Assembly: GCF_000730425.1 (NCBI RefSeq)
Contig: NZ_CP008896.1
Location: 1,612,001-1,676,000 of the forward strand
Length of the DNA: 64,000 bases
Direction: 5' to 3'
DNA from: Pseudomonas fluorescens
GTDB lineage: Bacteria; Pseudomonadota; Gammaproteobacteria; Pseudomonadales; Pseudomonadaceae
Within the stretch, counting starts at the first letter, position 1; every line of letters starts with the position of its first letter. This document shows, piece by piece, positions 8,275 through 15,759 of the stretch. A program made the translations under genes and the position numbers. The notes under the pieces were generated by a model. It saw only the letters and a list, made by a program, of their open reading frames with translations. It made no database searches and was not told the DNA's origin.

Positions 8275-8312
8275 TGGCAGCCACAGGCATACGTCCCGGC
8301 AGGCAGAGTCAA
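8275..8312 (+). promoter_or_regulatory. paired FeaR-like operator before the aldehyde dehydrogenase gene
   Basis: TGGCA-N8-CAT at 8275-8290 and CGGCA-N8-CAA at 8297-8312, spaced 22 bases. The upstream half differs from the others in its last base. A weak -10-like GTTAGC lies at 8332-8337. Confidence 0.6.
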
Positions 8313-8370
8313 GCTGTCGCCTCCCGCGTTGGTTAGCCTCGGGTTTTCCTTTTTGACCAGGAATCCCCCC

Positions 8371-9858
8371 ATGAGCGATATCGCACTGCTGCCCACCGTC
8401 GAAGCCTTCTTGCGTCGAGACCACGGCCTGTTTATCGACGGTGGCTACGTCCCCAGCCAGGCCAGTCAGACCCTGGAGGTGATCAACCCCGCCACCGGCC
8501 AGGTCATTGCCACGGTCGCCGATGCGCAAGCCGGTGATATCGAGCTGGCCGTGGCCTCGGCCAGGCACGGCTTCAAACAATGGTCCCAGGCCGCTCCGGC
8601 GGTCCGTGGCAATGTACTGCTCAAACTCGCCGACCTGCTGGAACGCAACCGCGAGGAACTGGCGCAGATCGAGACCTGCCAGTCGGGCAAGATCATCCAG
8701 ATCTCCCGCGCCTTTGAAGTGGACCAGGCCGCGCATTTCCTGCGCTATTACGCGGGTTGGGCGACCAAGATCAGCGGCCAGACCCTCACCCCGTCACTGC
8801 CCTCGTTTGCCGGCGAGCGCTACAGCGCCTTCACCCTGCGTGAACCGGTGGGCGTGGTGGTGGGCATCGTGCCGTGGAATTTCTCCACCATGATTGCCAT
8901 CTGGAAACTCGCCTCGGCCCTGGTGACCGGTTGCAGCATCATCATCAAGCCCAGCGAATTCACGCCGCTGACCCTGCTGCGCATTGCCGAACTGGCGGTG
9001 CAAGCCGGCCTGCCCGCTGGCGTACTGAACGTGCTGACCGGCGGCGGCCACGTGGGCAAGGGGCTGATCGAACACCCTGGCACTGACAAGGTGTCGTTCA
9101 CCGGTTCGGTGCCCACCGGCCTTGCCGTCGGCCGCGCGGCCATGGGTGCCGGCCTGACGCGGGCGACCCTGGAACTGGGTGGCAAAAACGCGGCGGCGTT
9201 CCTGCGCGATGTAAAGCTGGAAACCGCCGTCAACGGCATTATCGAAGCCGGGTTCCTGCACTCGGGGCAAATCTGCGCGGCAGCCGAGCGCTTCTTCGTG
9301 CATCGCTCGCAGATCAACCCGGTCATGGAGGCCCTGGCCCAGCGTTTGAGCCGACTGAATGTGGGTTCGCCGCTGGATGAGCGCACTGAGTTCGGCCCGG
9401 TCACCCACCGTCAGCACCAGCTGAAACTGGAAGGTTTTTTTGCCACCGCACGTGCCGAAAACAACACCATCATCCACGGCGGCCAACCGATGGATCGGCC
9501 CGGTTGCTACGTCGAACCCACCGTCATCCTCGCCAACAGCATCAACGACACGCTGCTCACCGAAGAAACTTTCGGCCCCATCGCCACCTTCCTGCCCTAT
9601 GACGACGAGGACGAATTGCTGGCACTGGTGAACCACACCGCCGGCGGCCTCAGCGCCAGCCTGTGGACCAACGACCTGGGCAAGGCCCTGCACATGGTCC
9701 CGGCGATCAACGCCGGCACGGTGTGGGTCAATATGCACACTCTGCTCGACCCCGCCGTGCCGTTCGGTGGCAGCAAATCCTCAGGGATTGGCCGGGAGTT
9801 TGGCAGCGCGTTTATCGACGACTACACCGAACTCAAGTCGGTGATGATGCGTTATTGA
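8371..9858 (+). CDS. phenylacetaldehyde-type aldehyde dehydrogenase (FeaB-like)
   Basis: This 495-residue NAD(P)-dependent aldehyde dehydrogenase has the family glutamate motif LELGGKN and the catalytic cysteine in LHSGQICAAAE. The N-terminal region (HGLFIDGGYVPSQ, QIETCQSGK, ISRAFEVDQAAHFLRYYAG) resembles FeaB, which oxidises phenylacetaldehyde and 4-hydroxyphenylacetaldehyde. In this context it would make 4-hydroxyphenylacetate or homoprotocatechuate for the hpa genes. I place the start at 8371 because the operator and likely promoter lie at 8275-8340, inside any longer reading. The gene abuts the convergent ridA-like gene with no spacer. Confidence 0.85.
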   Translation: MSDIALLPTVEAFLRRDHGLFIDGGYVPSQASQTLEVINPATGQVIATVADAQAGDIELAVASARHGFKQWSQAAPAVRGNVLLKLADLLERNREELAQIETCQSGKIIQISRAFEVDQAAHFLRYYAGWATKISGQTLTPSLPSFAGERYSAFTLREPVGVVVGIVPWNFSTMIAIWKLASALVTGCSIIIKPSEFTPLTLLRIAELAVQAGLPAGVLNVLTGGGHVGKGLIEHPGTDKVSFTGSVPTGLAVGRAAMGAGLTRATLELGGKNAAAFLRDVKLETAVNGIIEAGFLHSGQICAAAERFFVHRSQINPVMEALAQRLSRLNVGSPLDERTEFGPVTHRQHQLKLEGFFATARAENNTIIHGGQPMDRPGCYVEPTVILANSINDTLLTEETFGPIATFLPYDDEDELLALVNHTAGGLSASLWTNDLGKALHMVPAINAGTVWVNMHTLLDPAVPFGGSKSSGIGREFGSAFIDDYTELKSVMMRY

Positions 9859-10260
9859 TCACCCTGGGATCAGCGCCTCCGCCTCGATCTCGATCAACCA
9901 CTCGGGCAGTGACAGGCCGCTGACGATAATCCACGACGACGGTGGCGGGTTTTCGGGGAAGCGCTCGCGCAAGGCGGCGGCGATGGGCTCCTGCTGATCG
10001 CGGGCGGACTCGGCGATATACAGGCGCAGCATGATCACATGGGACAGATCGCCCTCGGCCGCCGCCAGGACCTTTTCAATATTGTCCAGGGCAGTGGCCG
10101 TCTGCTCGGCGATGCCCGGGCCGACGGTGCGTTCATCAGCGTCCACGCCCACCTGGCCGGACAGGAGAATACGCCGGCCATCGCGTACCTCCATGGCCTG
10201 GCTGAAACCGTATTGCAGGGAGTTGAAGACTGTTCCAGGGTTGAGGGTTCTTCGTTGCAT
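9859..10260 (-). CDS. RidA family deaminase-like protein
   Basis: A 133-residue RidA/YjgF-fold protein; conserved stretches include LSGQVGVDADERTVG, ATALDNIEKVLAAAEGD and VIMLRLYIAE. The start at 10260 has AAGGAAA at a suitable distance. Enzymes of this family hydrolyse reactive enamine and imine intermediates, so a role in cleaning up imines from the nearby amine oxidase is attractive but inferred. The C-terminal part (PPPSSWIIVSGLSLPEWLIE) replaces the usual archetypal RidA Arg-Val-Ala-rich ending, so it is probably one of the Rid2-7 groups and may not be a true enamine deaminase. It is convergent with the aldehyde dehydrogenase. Confidence 0.8.
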   Translation of the reverse strand: MQRRTLNPGTVFNSLQYGFSQAMEVRDGRRILLSGQVGVDADERTVGPGIAEQTATALDNIEKVLAAAEGDLSHVIMLRLYIAESARDQQEPIAAALRERFPENPPPSSWIIVSGLSLPEWLIEIEAEALIPG

Positions 10261-10483
10261 GACATTTCCTTGTATGCGCAGGGGCCACAAGACTAACGAA
10301 CGGATGATTTAAGCCAAGTGCTCGCCTGGCTTTTTCAACATCCAGAAATACTTGAGGCTGAACCGGTAAGCTGGCGAAGCCCCCCTGGACCTAGCGGTTG
10401 CCCACGTGATGAGAATCGGCTTAGTCTCACGCACTTTTGACCTGCGGCCGCACACTGCGTGCCCTCTACGCGAAGCAATCGCC

Positions 10484-11182
10484 ATGCTCAACGCAATCAT
10501 TTCCAGCAAGAAGCGCGGGAGTGGCCTGGAAAACCGGAGCCAGGCCTTGGCCGAAGGCTCCGAAGATGTGCTCACCGCCAGCGTGTTCGAGCGCTTGGCG
10601 TACCTGCCCGATCCGCTGTTATCCGCCGTCATGACGCAATTGATCGGCCAACCTTTCGGCCCATTGCAGCAAATCGAGTTCTGGCCCTCCTGGCCCCTGG
10701 CAAACCGTACGCGGGTCGAGCCGGATGTGCTGCTATGCGATGCCCAATTGCAGATCGTGATAGAAGCCAAGCGCCATGACCATCGGCGCCAGCAGGATCC
10801 CGAGCAACTGGCCAATGAACTGCTCGCCGGCTGGCAAGGCGATTTGTTGCAGGATAACTGCATCCTGCTGGCCCTCGGCGGCCTGGATGACGCCAGTGAT
10901 GATGCGAACCGCCGACTATTGGGCAAAATCCTCGACCACCTGCCAGAACACAGCGAGCCACGCTTCAAGCTGGTCTGCCGGACCTGGCAACAGTTGTATC
11001 AAAGCCTGGAACACCATATTCGTCCGGACTCACCGCCAGGCTGCCAACGCTTGCTGGACGACATCGCCAAATGCTATGCCTGGCATGGCTTGCGCACCCA
11101 CCCAATGCGCTGGCTGAGTGACCTGCCTGCGCTGACCATTGCCACCCCTCCAAATGCTTTCGCCGCCTGGAGTAAGAAATGA
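10484..11182 (+). CDS. PD-(D/E)XK nuclease-like protein of unknown function
   Basis: I do not recognise a named family. The 232-residue product carries a PD-(D/E)XK-type signature: Asp81 in TRVEPDVLLCD, then Glu94-Ala-Lys96 in IVIEAKRHD, with an upstream acidic helix (GSEDVLTASVFERLAYLPD) and a following QDPEQLANEL segment that could be motif IV. This is the active-site layout of RecB/restriction-type nucleases. The start at 10484 is the ATG nearest the conserved part; another in-frame ATG lies 78 bases upstream. It overlaps the next gene by four bases (ATGA), so the two are a coupled pair. The spacing is typical of small defence or repair units, but function is unknown. Confidence 0.6.
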   Translation: MLNAIISSKKRGSGLENRSQALAEGSEDVLTASVFERLAYLPDPLLSAVMTQLIGQPFGPLQQIEFWPSWPLANRTRVEPDVLLCDAQLQIVIEAKRHDHRRQQDPEQLANELLAGWQGDLLQDNCILLALGGLDDASDDANRRLLGKILDHLPEHSEPRFKLVCRTWQQLYQSLEHHIRPDSPPGCQRLLDDIAKCYAWHGLRTHPMRWLSDLPALTIATPPNAFAAWSKK

Positions 11183-11811
11183 CAGGAAACATGGAACAGG
11201 CACTGCTGGACGTGCGCCGCGCCTATCGCCTTCTGGCTGAGTATCAGCAGCGCATGTTTGAGCTCTTGGGCTATATCCGCGAGCGGCTGGGCGCCACGCC
11301 CTATCATCACTCATACGCCAACCCCCTGCCCCAGGGCCTGGCCGGCCTGGAAAAGCGCGAAAACAGTGGGCTGCGCTACCTGCCCTTCTATGACCTCTCA
11401 GCCATCTGGCTCAAACACCAGGGCCAGGAGGCCGCCTGGAACAACCACCTGGCAGGCGACTTGATGTTCGGTGCCTGGGTGCGCAGCGATACCGGGTTCG
11501 ACAAATACTCAGGAACGTTCGATGAACTGTCGGCCGAGCAGACACAGAGTGCCTTGGTCTTATCCGTGGTGATCTGTGACACGCCCGCTACGCCCCCCTG
11601 CAACTGGTATTCAAGCATCTGGTGCCAGATGGCCTACCCGGAGCACGGCGAGGTCAATCATGAGGACGTCAAGGGCTATCGCTGCTACTCCCAGGCGATC
11701 CCTCTTGAGCAACTGAGCGATAAAAGCGCCGTGGACAATGCCATCGACGCCTGGTGTACCGCCGCCAGCGACAAACTGGACTGGCCCATCGAGCCCCTTC
11801 AAAAACAATGA
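11179..11811 (+). CDS. hypothetical protein, partner of the PD-(D/E)XK-like protein
   Basis: A 210-residue soluble protein that I cannot assign. The N terminus (residues 1-40) looks helical or coiled-coil (DVRRAYRLLAEYQQRMFELL); the middle is aromatic-rich (LRYLPFYDLSAIWLKHQGQE, GDLMFGAWVRSDTGFDKYS). It has no transmembrane segment and no clear catalytic motif. Its ATGA overlap with the upstream nuclease-like gene implies translational coupling and probably a functional complex. It ends 11 bases before the convergent fetB stop. Confidence 0.55.
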   Translation: MTGNMEQALLDVRRAYRLLAEYQQRMFELLGYIRERLGATPYHHSYANPLPQGLAGLEKRENSGLRYLPFYDLSAIWLKHQGQEAAWNNHLAGDLMFGAWVRSDTGFDKYSGTFDELSAEQTQSALVLSVVICDTPATPPCNWYSSIWCQMAYPEHGEVNHEDVKGYRCYSQAIPLEQLSDKSAVDNAIDAWCTAASDKLDWPIEPLQKQ

Positions 11812-11821
11812 CCCCATAGAG

Positions 11822-12613
11822 TCAGCGCTGCTCCAGTCGATACCTCAAGAAGCGATGGTCCACGCCAAACAGGCGCCTGTAGGTCAGCAATACCGCCCCC
11901 ACCGTGCCCAAGGCCGACGATGCGGCAATCAGGAACATGATCACGATCTGGTAGCGCACCGCGTCCTGTGGGCTTTCACCCGCCAGGACCTGGCCGGTCA
12001 TCATGCCCGGCAGGCTGACGATGCCCACCACCGTCATCTGGTTGAGTGTGGGGATCATGCCGGCCCTCACCGCCTGGCGGATCGCGCCCTGGGCGGCTTC
12101 CCAGCGCGAACCGCCCAGGGCCAGGACCATCTCGATGGTGTTGCGCCCGGTGGCCAGTTCCTGGGTCATGCGCTCGATGCCCAGGGACACGCCGGTCAGG
12201 GTGTTGCCAAGGATCATCCCGAGGATGGGAATGGCGTACTGCGGCTCGTACCAGGGGTGGATGCGAATGATCGCAAACAACCCCAATGCCGTGACCAACC
12301 AGGAGCTGCCCCAGACCGACACGATGCTATCGACCCGCTGGCCCTTGTAGGTGCGCTTGCCCCGGCCGGCCGCCGACAGGCCGGCGATCAGGGTCATCAG
12401 GCACATCAGCGGCAGCACGACGTACCAGTAGGCGAACGCGAAGACCCAACCCAGCAGGTAACCAATCGCCAACAGTTGCACGACCGTTCGGATAGCGGCC
12501 CAGATCAGTTTGCGCCCCAGGCCCAGCCTTAACAGCAGGGACAACGCGCCATTGATCAGGATCAGTGAGGCCGCGATTGCCAGGTCGGTGGCGCTGAGGT
12601 TCTGGTAATTCAT
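11822..12613 (-). CDS. fetB: FetB-like ABC transporter permease
   Basis: A 263-residue UPF0014/FetB-family membrane protein with about six or seven hydrophobic segments and the family motif region MILGNTLTGVSLGIERM, followed by LALGGSRWEAAQ. FetAB of E. coli exports iron and eases peroxide stress. The gene overlaps its ATPase partner by four bases (ATGA at 12610-12613), so the two are cotranslated. The substrate in this strain is inferred from the family. Confidence 0.82.
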   Translation of the reverse strand: MNYQNLSATDLAIAASLILINGALSLLLRLGLGRKLIWAAIRTVVQLLAIGYLLGWVFAFAYWYVVLPLMCLMTLIAGLSAAGRGKRTYKGQRVDSIVSVWGSSWLVTALGLFAIIRIHPWYEPQYAIPILGMILGNTLTGVSLGIERMTQELATGRNTIEMVLALGGSRWEAAQGAIRQAVRAGMIPTLNQMTVVGIVSLPGMMTGQVLAGESPQDAVRYQIVIMFLIAASSALGTVGAVLLTYRRLFGVDHRFLRYRLEQR

Positions 12614-13299
12614 GCCTGGCCCACCCCGCTCAACACCCCAGCGTCCATGTGTAACCGCCGCGCGCCCATGCGCTGTGCCTGTGCATGGTCGTGGGATACC
12701 CAGACATAGGCATGGGCACTTGCGCTGTCAAACCAGCCACGGACCAGTGCTTCGACTTCACCGGACGAGGCGGGATCGAGGGCTGCGGTAGGTTCGTCCA
12801 GCAGCAATACATCCGGATCTGATTGCAGCGTGCGAATCAGCGACAGTACCTGTGCTTCGCCCCCCGACAAATCACCGGCATTTTTCGACAGGAAGCCCGG
12901 CGCCTTTCCCGCATGGGCCAGCAAGGCGCAGACCCGCTGCCGATCGAACGCCAGGTGGCGCCAGGTGGTGAGCGAGTAGGGAAAACGCAGGTTGTCCTCC
13001 ACCGTGCCGTCGAGCAGCGCTGGCCGTTGGGAGAGGTAGCAGACACGGCTGCGATAGGTCGCAATCCGTGCATGGGTCAGCGCCTGGTTGTGCCACAGGA
13101 CTTGCCCCGAGGTGGGCGCATCCAGCAGGGCAAGGGCCCTGAGCAGGACACTTTTGCCCGAACCGGAGGCGCCGGTGATCGCAACGCGGTCGCCAGGGTA
13201 CAGGTGAAAATCGGTCGACCGCAGCAACACCGCCTGGTGGCGCTCGTCCAGTCGTACCAAGGCCTTGGCCTCGATCAGGGGAAATTGGCAGTCGGCCAT
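12610..13299 (-). CDS. fetA: FetA-like ABC transporter ATP-binding protein
   Basis: This 229-residue ABC ATPase shows Walker A (GASGSGKS), the signature LSGGEAQ, and Walker B DVLLLDEPTAALDP. It is the partner of the FetB permease encoded directly downstream. I take the ATG at 13299 as start; an in-frame TTG 30 bases upstream would add ten residues, but I see no better ribosome site there. No iron-responsive operator was recognised upstream. Confidence 0.8.
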   Translation of the reverse strand: MADCQFPLIEAKALVRLDERHQAVLLRSTDFHLYPGDRVAITGASGSGKSVLLRALALLDAPTSGQVLWHNQALTHARIATYRSRVCYLSQRPALLDGTVEDNLRFPYSLTTWRHLAFDRQRVCALLAHAGKAPGFLSKNAGDLSGGEAQVLSLIRTLQSDPDVLLLDEPTAALDPASSGEVEALVRGWFDSASAHAYVWVSHDHAQAQRMGARRLHMDAGVLSGVGQA

Positions 13300-13471
13300 G
13301 AACTCACTACTCGGTTGAACACCTTGCAATCAAATACCCCACTGCCTATATTCGCGCAAGGCGCCATCTACGCCAGCATCCGCGCAAAGGGCTGCGCCCA
13401 GGACATGACTGAACACTCCATCACGACGACTCCCAACCTTAAAGCGGACAAGGTTTGTATAAGGAGATCGT

Positions 13472-14713
13472 ATGTCGCAACGCCCCGCCGCACCGTCCAC
13501 TGACGGCCGTATCAACCTTGAGCAGCAGCGCAAGCGCGCCAAGGCGCTGTTGCAGCGCATGAAACAAGGCACTGCGCCCACTGAACTGGCGCTGGTTGCC
13601 AAGCCGCCACCGACTCTTTCCGATGCTCAATGGCTGATTGCCCGGCAGTTGGGTTTCAGCAGTTGGCCCAGACTCAAGGCCCATGTAGATGCGCTGGATT
13701 TCGCCGCCAGCCATCCCGGTTTCGACGCCAGTGATGAAGCGCGCACGACCCATTGGCGTTGCGGCAATGATATTGCCCATAGCCTGGGTATAGCGGGGTT
13801 CAAGGGGCGGTTTCGGATGCTCACGGATCCGTTGTGCATGGGCCCGGTCCAGGCCTTGCCAGGCGAGGCCTACCAAGCGACGCGGGCGCGTTTCATCAGC
13901 CAGGCATTTGCCCTGGAACCGGCAGAAGCTGCACGTCGGCTGGCCGACGAGTACACCCATCTTGAAGAACTGCGCAGCGCCGATCACAGCGTGTTGTGGT
14001 GCGAAGCGGATGCCTATGACCAGTTGTTCCTGATCCGTGCGCTGGCAGGGCTGGAACATACGCCGGCCAGAGTGGAATTGATCGAAGTCGACCGCATCCC
14101 CGGCGTGCAGCGTTTCATCGGCATCGGCCAATTGGCGCCACAGGTCTTGGCCTGGCTCTGGCCTCAGCGTCGGCCGGTTGACGAGCCGATGTGTCAATTG
14201 GCGCGGCAGGCGTGGGCGGCCTATTGCGACAGCTCGCCCGTGGCCCTGGCGCTGCTGGCCCGCGACACCCATCCAGCCTTGCCATTGCTGGCCCCGGCAC
14301 TGCGTCGGCAATTGCTGGAGTTGCCCGGCACGCGGGATGGCTTGTCGCTGACCGAGCGCCTGGCCTTGCAGTATCTGGCCGAAGTCGGCCCGACGCCGTT
14401 TGCCCGGGTATTCGCCGAGTTGATGGCCAAGCGTGAGCCCCTGCCCTACCTCGGCGACCTGATGTTCCATGCCCTGATGCGACCGCTGATCGACGGGGCC
14501 AACCCTTTGCTGACGGAGTCCGACGCCCATCTGCCATGGCCTGGCCGCCCATTGGCGCTGACGCCGCTGGGCGTCAGGGTGTTGAATGGCAGCGCTTACT
14601 GGCCAGACCATGCAAGCCACCCACGCTGGGTCGGTGGCGTGCAGATCGTGCCCGGCCAGCCACACTGGACGCTTGATGACGAAGGCGTGCCGGCCTGGCG
14701 CTGCTCAAGGTGA
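13472..14713 (+). CDS. DUF1835 domain-containing protein
   Basis: A 413-residue protein. After an N-terminal basic stretch (about residues 1-70, with SDAQWLIARQLGFSSWPRLK) comes the DUF1835-type segment HWRCGNDIAHSLGIAGFKG and RMLTDPLCMGPV. Later DRIPGVQRFIGIGQLAPQVL fits the same family. Function is unknown. The ATG has AAGGAG 8 bases upstream. It stands alone, divergent from fetAB with a spacer of 172 bases. Confidence 0.7.
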   Translation: MSQRPAAPSTDGRINLEQQRKRAKALLQRMKQGTAPTELALVAKPPPTLSDAQWLIARQLGFSSWPRLKAHVDALDFAASHPGFDASDEARTTHWRCGNDIAHSLGIAGFKGRFRMLTDPLCMGPVQALPGEAYQATRARFISQAFALEPAEAARRLADEYTHLEELRSADHSVLWCEADAYDQLFLIRALAGLEHTPARVELIEVDRIPGVQRFIGIGQLAPQVLAWLWPQRRPVDEPMCQLARQAWAAYCDSSPVALALLARDTHPALPLLAPALRRQLLELPGTRDGLSLTERLALQYLAEVGPTPFARVFAELMAKREPLPYLGDLMFHALMRPLIDGANPLLTESDAHLPWPGRPLALTPLGVRVLNGSAYWPDHASHPRWVGGVQIVPGQPHWTLDDEGVPAWRCSR

Positions 14714-14972
14714 AGCCGCGTCGGCTCAGATGGGTACAACGATGGGCGCGCCGTTCGACGTCATCCTCGATGCCAGGATGCATGTGGAAGAAGACGGCAA
14801 AGGATGATAACCGCTCACCATTGGGCCGGTTTCTCATTCGGGAAACCATTGCGCAACGAACGGCAAGCTGGCTGCTATGTCCTCAAGACTTTTTTCCGAT
14901 GGCCCCCTGTGGTTTCACATCCCTTTCACAGTTGGGTACCTATGGTGATTCCAGCTCCTAGTAAAAACCTTT
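14714..14972. other. gap with no convincing gene; possible small RNA
   Basis: No ORF here has a ribosome site or a protein-like composition. The stretch ends in a strong intrinsic terminator on the plus strand (14973-15005), placed 260 bases behind the DUF1835 stop. That distance, and the unstructured pyrimidine-rich sequence before the hairpin (for example CTTTCACAGTTGGGTACC), would fit a small RNA of 100-200 bases. I recognise no known sRNA family and no clear promoter. Confidence 0.25.
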
Positions 14973-15005
14973 AAGCCCGCACTCCCCCATCGCGGGCTTT
15001 TCTTT
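14973..15005 (+). terminator. intrinsic terminator
   Basis: Stem AAGCCCGC (14973-14980) and GCGGGCTT (14992-14999) around an 11-base loop, followed by TTTCTTT. It ends either the DUF1835 transcript or an independent small RNA. Confidence 0.8.
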
Positions 15006-15085
15006 GTCGGTAATTTGGCTGGCTGCGAACGGCACACGCTTAACACGCCTGACCCGGCATCAAATCGCCGGGCCAGAAAGTGCAG

Positions 15086-15442
15086 CTACAGCAATACAGT
15101 GGCCAGCATCCCCAACGCCCCCAGGCAAAAGCCGATCAATGCACCGCGCCCAGGAGCCTCGTGGAACAGCGCCCAGACCACGACCGGTTCCAGCAGCAGC
15201 AGGGACGTGACGGAGACCACAGTGACGATCCAGATATCACCGACCACCACATACCCCAGCCAATAGGCGCCCAGCAGGCAAAGCCCGGCAAAACACATCA
15301 CCACCACCGGCATGACGAATGCCTGCCACGAACCGTCACCGGCATGGGCCAGCCTGGCCGTGACGACCTCGCTGTAGATTGCACAAAACTCACCGATCAC
15401 CATCAACCCTAGAGCAAAAACTCCGAGTAGTTCTTTGGACAT
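15086..15442 (-). CDS. small four-helix membrane protein (SMR/EamA-like)
   Basis: A 118-residue hydrophobic protein with four predicted membrane helices. They lie about at residues 5-25, 42-66, 70-92 and 99-118. Size and topology resemble small multidrug resistance or half-EamA transporters. The glutamate at residue 18 in the first helix (VIGEFCAIYSE) is compatible with SMR chemistry, but the family glutamate position cannot be confirmed. A perfect AAGGAG lies 8 bases before the ATG. A short ORF (15409-15570) ends inside the gene start and may be translationally coupled. Confidence 0.6.
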   Translation of the reverse strand: MSKELLGVFALGLMVIGEFCAIYSEVVTARLAHAGDGSWQAFVMPVVVMCFAGLCLLGAYWLGYVVVGDIWIVTVVSVTSLLLLEPVVVWALFHEAPGRGALIGFCLGALGMLATVLL

Positions 15443-15570
15443 ATCAAAAACTCCTTCGCATTCAGCGCAATGTTTTTCAGCTCCCAGCGCGCGATGCCGC
15501 TAACCAGGGAGTTGTTGCAGTGATACGAAGCAGCCTTGAACAGGCCTGAATTACCGAAGTGCTTTTCCAT
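15409..15570 (-). CDS. possible small leader ORF (53 codons)
   Basis: The minus strand reads MEKHFGNSGLFKAASYHC from 15570 and stops with TAG at 15409, overlapping the next gene by 34 bases in another frame. AAGGA lies 7 bases before this ATG; a second ATG lies six bases upstream. The ribosome site of the membrane protein gene lies inside this ORF, the usual layout of a coupled leader. The peptide is unlike any family I know, and the ORF is too long for this track of ORFs to be judged by length alone. It could still be chance. Confidence 0.3.
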   Translation of the reverse strand: MEKHFGNSGLFKAASYHCNNSLVSGIARWELKNIALNAKEFLICPKNYSEFLL

Positions 15571-15759
15571 GCTCATGTCCTTCAACGGGGGTGAGTCTGC
15601 GAGGCCTGATCATACGTTCCGCCAAGCCCGCTGAACAACCGGCAACAAGACTCGGGCATGCCGGGGCCTGGGTGCCCGTTGTTATTCGTCCTACGGCGTC
15701 ATTTTGGATGCATCCATGGTGTTGGGCGAGCCTGTTTCGGCTGCCCATTTGCATGGCGA

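Noticed and set aside
6808..8736. Long minus-strand frame opposite OprD and the aldehyde dehydrogenase start
   Set aside because: Antisense shadow of GC-rich genes; no ribosome site or family resemblance, and it would cover two operator sites.
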